The notes under the pieces are model-generated. The model was not told where the DNA came from, ran no database searches, and was given only the letters and a program-made list of their open reading frames with translations. 25,983 bases of DNA from an uncultured Clostridia bacterium (lineage in GTDB: Bacteria > Bacillota > Clostridia > TANB77 > CAG-508). Numbering within the stretch: position 1 is the stretch's first letter; each line of letters opens with the position of its first letter. Shown here in pieces: positions 22,015 to 25,983 of the stretch. The position numbers were made by a program, and so were the translations under genes. The DNA lies in the NCBI GenBank assembly GCA_934122385.1, contig CAKOWP010000013.1, positions 1-25,983 on the forward strand. Direction: 5' to 3'.

Positions 22015-22881
22015 CTATAAATTACATTTACCTCTTTTGCTCCGTAGTCTCTTTATTGTTCGTGCACAGTCCATTGCAACATTTCCACCACCTATTACAG
22101 ATACCGTTTTACCTGAATAGTCTGGATGCATATTGTATTCTAGCAATTCATTTCCGCCATATACTCCTTCTAGTTTTTCACCTTTTACTCCCATTTTCGC
22201 AGATTTATTTGCACCTATACTTATAAATATCGCATCATATTCTTTTTCTAATTCTTCTAAGTTTAAGTTTTTGCCTAGTTCTTTGTTGTACTCTACATTT
22301 ATTCCTAAATCTAAAATTCTTTTCACTGTTTCTTGCACTCTTGTTTTTGGTAATCTGAATTCTGGTATTCCATGAACTAGTAGTCCGCCTAGATAGTTGT
22401 ATTTTTCATATATTGTGACTTTTACTCCATCTTTTGCTAAAAATGCTGCACATGTTAGACCTGCAGGTCCTCCTCCTATTATGGCTACTTTTTTGTTTGA
22501 TAACTTTTTGCTATTTTGTGATATTGCTTCTTTTTTACTTGTGTCTGTTCCTTCTGCTTCTTGCATTGCTTTTTTTAGACTATAGTTTTCTTTTTCAGCT
22601 TTTTCAAATATGAAGTTTTCTATGTCTCCTATATTTACTGGTTCTCCTTTTATTCCTCTTACACAACTTCCTTGGCATTGCTTCATATGTGGACATATTT
22701 TGCCACATATACCTGGTAAGACTGTTGTTTGTGATAGTATTTCATATGCTTTTTTATAATTTTCCTCTTTTACCGCTTTTATAAAGTCTGGAATATTGTT
22801 TTCTAGTGGACATCCTTTTACAGAACATGGTTTTATTTTGCAGTTTAAGCAGTAGTTTACTTTTTCTTTTATTTCTTCCAT
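22015..22881 (-). CDS. NAD(P)H-dependent GltD-like Fe-S flavoprotein, N-terminal part (frameshifted)
   Basis: 288 codons. Cysteine-rich N-terminus: 'YCLNCKIKPCSVKGCP' and 'GICGKICPHMKQCQGSCVRG', the two [4Fe-4S] sites of the glutamate synthase small-subunit fold. FAD motif 'VAIIGGGPAGLTCAAFLA' at about 132, then 'GGLLVHGIPEFRLPK', and NAD(P) motif 'VSVIGGGNVAMDCARTIKRL'. The frame then changes: instead of GAKEVNVIYRRAEEQ it reads RSKRGKCNL and stops. One extra base at about 22044 (CTA-C-GGAGCA on the minus strand) explains this. No large GltB subunit is adjacent; it may act as an NfnB-like or stand-alone oxidoreductase. AAGGAAG precedes the ATG. Confidence 0.8.
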   Translation of the reverse strand: MEEIKEKVNYCLNCKIKPCSVKGCPLENNIPDFIKAVKEENYKKAYEILSQTTVLPGICGKICPHMKQCQGSCVRGIKGEPVNIGDIENFIFEKAEKENYSLKKAMQEAEGTDTSKKEAISQNSKKLSNKKVAIIGGGPAGLTCAAFLAKDGVKVTIYEKYNYLGGLLVHGIPEFRLPKTRVQETVKRILDLGINVEYNKELGKNLNLEELEKEYDAIFISIGANKSAKMGVKGEKLEGVYGGNELLEYNMHPDYSGKTVSVIGGGNVAMDCARTIKRLRSKRGKCNL

Positions 22882-22998
22882 ATTTTTCTTCCTTTTTAAT
22901 TAACTTTTGAGATTTATCTTTTCTTTTGTTCAAATTATTTCCGTTATTTTCATATCTATTGTGTTTTTCTCAATTTTTATTTTATTATAAAATTTTAA

Positions 22999-23021
22999 GG
23001 TAGTCAATGGGACTGACTACC
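22999..23021 (-). terminator. Terminator between the uracil-DNA glycosylase and GltD-like genes
   Basis: GGTAGTCA (22999-23006) pairs with TGACTACC (23014-23021) over a 7-base loop. T-rich sequence lies on both sides. Confidence 0.7.
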
Positions 23022-23088
23022 TTTTCAATGTTATTTCATAAAATAGCTTTGCAATTTTTTATAATTTTATTATCACTATATAATGTTT

Positions 23089-23649
23089 TTACTCTGTAAA
23101 ATCATTCATTCTTTCCATAACTAACTGCAAATCTTTTATAAAATCAACTTTTTTTGTTTCATCTCTCAAAAGGGCTGCAGGATGCCAAGTTGGCATATAC
23201 ATTATTCCTTTTTTTTCGACCCATTTCCCCCTTGAGCCGGTAATTCCATATTCTTTTCCCAGAATATGTTTTAAAGCAACACTTCCTAATAGAACTATTA
23301 TTCTAGGCTTTACCAACATAACCTGATTTCTCAAATAATTTAGACATGCATTTGCTTCGTCCTCTTCTGGATTTCTATTTGCTGGTGGTCTACATTTCAC
23401 GACATTTGCAATATATACTTCTTCTCTTTTTATTCCTACAATTCCAAATGCCATATCCATAAGTTTTCCGGCTCTCCCAACAAAAGGTTCTCCTAATCTG
23501 TCCTCGTCTGCTCCCGGTCCCTCACCTATAAACATTATATCTGCATTTTTGTTACCTACTCCAAATACTATGTTTTGTCTTGTTTTGCATAACTTACATT
23601 TATTACAATTTACTATTGAATCTTCTAGTTCTTCCCATGTTTCAAACAT
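23089..23649 (-). CDS. Uracil-DNA glycosylase, family 4 (Fe-S)
   Basis: 186 residues. The Fe-S cysteines are Cys15, Cys18, Cys86 and Cys102 (Cys21 is an extra). The catalytic motif 'GEGPGADEDRLGEPFVGRAG' starts at 42, with 'NVVKCRPPANRNP' after it, and motif 'TWHPAALLR' at 154. This is the thermophile-type family 4 UDG that removes uracil from DNA and starts base excision repair. AGAGGTG precedes the ATG at 23649. The REP-like element at 23683-23779 lies just upstream, so this gene is read through a hairpin from ldcA or has its own promoter. Confidence 0.92.
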   Translation of the reverse strand: MFETWEELEDSIVNCNKCKLCKTRQNIVFGVGNKNADIMFIGEGPGADEDRLGEPFVGRAGKLMDMAFGIVGIKREEVYIANVVKCRPPANRNPEEDEANACLNYLRNQVMLVKPRIIVLLGSVALKHILGKEYGITGSRGKWVEKKGIMYMPTWHPAALLRDETKKVDFIKDLQLVMERMNDFTE

Positions 23650-23682
23650 TATTACACCTCTTTTTTGTCGTTTTGTCGCGTT

Positions 23683-23779
23683 GGGGACGGTTCTGTTTGA
23701 GACATTTTTAAAATTTTGCTTTTTTTAATTTTAAAAAAATGTCTCAAACAGAACCGATGTCTCAAATAGAACCGTCCCT
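23683..23779. repeat. REP/MITE-like inverted repeat with GGGACGGTTCT ends
   Basis: Plus strand: GGGGACGGTTCTGTTTGAGA begins the first arm (23683-23708). The reverse arm ATGTCTCAAACAGAACC ends at 23755. A second, slightly different half-copy, ATGTCTCAAATAGAACCGTC, follows at 23757-23776. The centre is A/T only except one GC. Thus one arm is duplicated and only the outer copy keeps the GTCCC end. The element's right side lies inside the 3' end of the LD-carboxypeptidase frame. Confidence 0.8.
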
Positions 23780-24712
23780 AAAAGGACATTCTACTAATTT
23801 TATTTTCACATCTTCTTCTGTGTTTATTTCTGCTTTTGTACCTATTGGAATTACTGTTTTTCTTTCTATATGTCCAAAATTATTTGATTTTATTATTGGA
23901 AATTTATACTCACCATCTAAAACATCTAGTATTATTTTTTCAAGGGATATTCCGCTTTCGTGTTCATAATTGCCTATCCATAGACCTTTTATTTTATCAA
24001 ATACTCCATTTTGTTTCATGTAATATAAAAAATTACTACATTCTTCTGGTTCTGTTGCAGGCCCTAGTTCTTCTAAAAATAGAATCTTATCTGTAAAATT
24101 CAAACTATATTTTCCTGCTATCATTCCTCTTGTCAAAAATAGATTTCCACCTATTAGTTCACCTTCTGCTTTCCCTTCTTGAATAGTTACATATTCTTCA
24201 TTTTCTGGTCCAAATTCTAAACTACCATCTACAAATCTGCTTAGTGCTTGTTTGTAACTAAAGTCAGTTTCATCTGTTGCTATTGTTTTAAAATTTGTCC
24301 CGCTAAATGTTACTAGTCCTGTTTTTTCTGTTATCATATTTGTAATTGAAGTTATGTCACTATATCCACATATTATTTTAGGATTTTTCTTTATGAGTTC
24401 ATAGTCTAAATATTCAAATGTACTATTACTGTTGTTTCCACCTTTTGCACACCATATCATTTTCACTTCTTTGTCAGCAAACATTGCATTTATATCTTCT
24501 GCTTTTTCTCTTGCAGTAGCGCTGTATCCTTTTGTATTTGAAAATATATTTTTTGAATATTTTACTTTAAATCCGCTTCTTTCTACTATTTCTTTTGCTT
24601 TATTTAATTCGTCTATGTTATCTCCAATTATTGGGCTTGATGGTGCTACAACCCCTATTGTATCACCTATTTTTAATTTTGATGGTAATAATTTTGGTAA
24701 ACTCATACTCAT
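23762..24712 (-). CDS. LD-carboxypeptidase (peptidase S66, MccF/LdcA type)
   Basis: 316 residues. 'GDTIGVVAPSSP' opens the domain. 'WCAKGGNNSNSTFEYLDYELIKKNPKIICGYSDIT' holds the nucleophile Ser118, 'ILFLEELG' the catalytic Glu (214/215), and 'NNFGHIERKTVIPIGTKAEI' the His281, the Ser-Glu-His triad of S66. Members cut the L-Lys/D-Ala bond of murein tetrapeptides in recycling or release immunity in MccF. The start overlaps the MFS stop (ATGA) with AAAGGAG before it. The last residues CPFRDGSI and the TGA come from the REP-like element, so the native C-terminus (about ...KIKLVE) has been extended by insertion. Confidence 0.9.
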   Translation of the reverse strand: MSMSLPKLLPSKLKIGDTIGVVAPSSPIIGDNIDELNKAKEIVERSGFKVKYSKNIFSNTKGYSATAREKAEDINAMFADKEVKMIWCAKGGNNSNSTFEYLDYELIKKNPKIICGYSDITSITNMITEKTGLVTFSGTNFKTIATDETDFSYKQALSRFVDGSLEFGPENEEYVTIQEGKAEGELIGGNLFLTRGMIAGKYSLNFTDKILFLEELGPATEPEECSNFLYYMKQNGVFDKIKGLWIGNYEHESGISLEKIILDVLDGEYKFPIIKSNNFGHIERKTVIPIGTKAEINTEEDVKIKLVECPFRDGSI

Positions 24713-25974
24713 ACTATCTCCTTTTCCTTTAATTCGTCATATTTTCTTTCTTCTTTTGAATACTGTTCTGGCTTTAAACCTAACCTTGGTTTCATATATT
24801 GTTCAACCACAATAAATATTATTGTAAATATTGTTCCTACTATTATCAAGGCATTTGCAGAAGTTGTAATTCCTAATATAAATGAAGCGATAAATCCAAA
24901 TAGCATTCTAACAGAATTTCTTATAAAATTGTATACAGCAATTATCTTTGTATCTATTTCCTTGTTGGCAAAATTCATTAAATATCTATCTATTATTGTA
25001 TAGTACATTCCGTTTACAAATCCCAGTATCATATATACACTTAATATTATTATAATTCCTACTAAGTTTTCTTTTATTGTTGTTATTCCACAAATTCCAG
25101 CTATTAATGCACTTATTGAAAGTGAAAGTGATAATACAGTAAGTGATTTATTTTTAAATATATTATTAAATTTATTTTCTCTTTTAGATGCAATTGCACT
25201 TACTAAACTTTTTATAGCACCTGCATAACCTATTACTATAGCAGATAATTTTATATCTTCTAAAATACTTACTTCATAATTTCCTAATATATTTATGACT
25301 GTACATATAAATGCTGCTGATAATATTAATGCTTTTAATCTTTCTGATTTTAAAACAAATTTAAATCCTGATTTTACATCTTCAATTTCATTAACTTCCA
25401 TTGCTTTTTTGAAGTTAACTTTTGTTTTTTTGTCTGGTTCTATAAATCCCATAGATATTATTGTTGCTATTATTAATACTATCAATGAACATACCATTGG
25501 TAAATATCCATTTATCACAAATAAATATCCAGCAACTATTTTTGAACTCATCTCTAGTACATAATACCATGTTGAACCTTTGGAATTTAACTTTGAAAAA
25601 ATTTGGTTTTTATATTTTGATGGTGGTATTGATTCTTTTAACAGGGCTGATGCTACTGTTTCTTTAAGTCCAAATCCTATTGCTGATATAAAGTTTGCTA
25701 AAATCAAATCAAATATATTTCTACTAAATATTATTACAATCATATGTACTACAAGTAAAAAATTTCCTATTACTATACTCTTTTTTTTGCCTAAGAATGC
25801 TATTATTATATTTATTGGTATTTGTAAAATCATTACAAATAAGGCATAAAAACTGTCTGTTAATACTACATCTGATGCACTTATATTTTTTATTTGAGTT
25901 AAAAACAAAAAGTTTATTGTATAATAAAATAGCAAGTCCCATGATAGTGCTTTGTATATTGGAAATATTCTCAT
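24709..25974 (-). CDS. Major facilitator superfamily transporter
   Basis: 421 residues with about 12 hydrophobic segments and a central loop near 190-215. The N-terminus 'MRIFPIYKALSWDLLFYYTINFLFLTQIKNISASDVVLTDSFYALFVMILQIP' and the loop 'GKKKSIVIGNFL' after helix 2 fit an MFS fold. The substrate cannot be told from sequence. The start is nine bases from the window end, so the ribosome site is not visible and a longer start cannot be excluded. Its TGA overlaps the ldc start by four bases (ATGA), so the two are translated together. Co-transcription with the LD-carboxypeptidase could mean export or uptake of a cell-wall peptide, but that is inference. Confidence 0.88.
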   Translation of the reverse strand: MRIFPIYKALSWDLLFYYTINFLFLTQIKNISASDVVLTDSFYALFVMILQIPINIIIAFLGKKKSIVIGNFLLVVHMIVIIFSRNIFDLILANFISAIGFGLKETVASALLKESIPPSKYKNQIFSKLNSKGSTWYYVLEMSSKIVAGYLFVINGYLPMVCSLIVLIIATIISMGFIEPDKKTKVNFKKAMEVNEIEDVKSGFKFVLKSERLKALILSAAFICTVINILGNYEVSILEDIKLSAIVIGYAGAIKSLVSAIASKRENKFNNIFKNKSLTVLSLSLSISALIAGICGITTIKENLVGIIIILSVYMILGFVNGMYYTIIDRYLMNFANKEIDTKIIAVYNFIRNSVRMLFGFIASFILGITTSANALIIVGTIFTIIFIVVEQYMKPRLGLKPEQYSKEERKYDELKEKEIV

Positions 25975-25983
25975 ATTTATTTT

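Noticed and set aside
7738..23779. The three GGGACG repeats as a CRISPR array
   Set aside because: They are thousands of bases apart, have different bodies, and no cas gene is present.

Overview
This window is AT-rich DNA (roughly 27-30% GC by eye) with strong AGGAGG-type ribosome sites, sharp hairpin/T-run terminators and Gram-positive style genes: smc, ricT/yaaT, holB, a type I signal peptidase, a clostridial 2[4Fe-4S] ferredoxin and the YtaF sporulation membrane protein. This suggests an anaerobic Bacillota of class Clostridia, probably an uncultured gut lineage. Anaerobic metabolism is indicated by a four-subunit ferredoxin-linked 2-oxoacid oxidoreductase, the ferredoxin, and Fe-S proteins (RicT, a family 4 uracil-DNA glycosylase, a GltD-like flavoprotein). 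The organism assignment is inference from gene content, not from a marker phylogeny.

Layout. 1-151 holds the start of mfd (minus, cut by the window edge). 305-3013 is a P-type Ca2+ ATPase (minus). 3124-3995 carries ytaF and a small orphan gene (plus). 4166-7714 is smc (minus). 7922-11609 is a cell-surface locus on the minus strand: a membrane-anchored beta-helix (DUF1565-like) protein broken by a frameshift, and a prepilin-like protein with two tandem LamG-like repeats broken by an in-frame TAA. A small Cro/CI regulator (11761-11976) is transcribed divergently from the prepilin gene. 12218-15481 is the porG-porD-porA-porB operon (plus), interrupted by a perfect 32-bp inverted repeat. 15590-16258 is a HicAB toxin-antitoxin pair (minus) with a clear promoter and operator. 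16441-19235 is a minus-strand housekeeping run: lepB, holB, ricT and an overlapping ferredoxin. 19355-19590 holds a two-helix membrane protein preceded by a tiny basic ORF with a possible -1 slippery site. 19744-21491 holds a DUF6512-like membrane protein and a putative soluble HExxH metallopeptidase (plus). 21573-25974 (minus) has a frameshifted GltD-like oxidoreductase, a family 4 uracil-DNA glycosylase, an S66 LD-carboxypeptidase and an MFS transporter.

Two themes stand out. Dispersed hairpin elements with a GGGACG head lie at about 7744, 12801 and 23683. They look like non-autonomous REP/MITE-type repeats, and one supplies the C-terminus and stop codon of the LD-carboxypeptidase gene. Three genes (beta-helix, prepilin-LamG, GltD-like) carry a single disabling lesion each. 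That could be real decay, phase-variable surface genes or sequence error; the sequence alone cannot decide. No gene-free stretch exceeds about 300 bases; the longest gaps (about 150-240 bases) are described by the promoters, hairpins and repeats listed. I do not see a clear new defence or mobile system. The best candidates for something undescribed are the metallopeptidase, the slippery-site membrane protein, the surface locus with its regulator, and the ricT-ferredoxin coupling.
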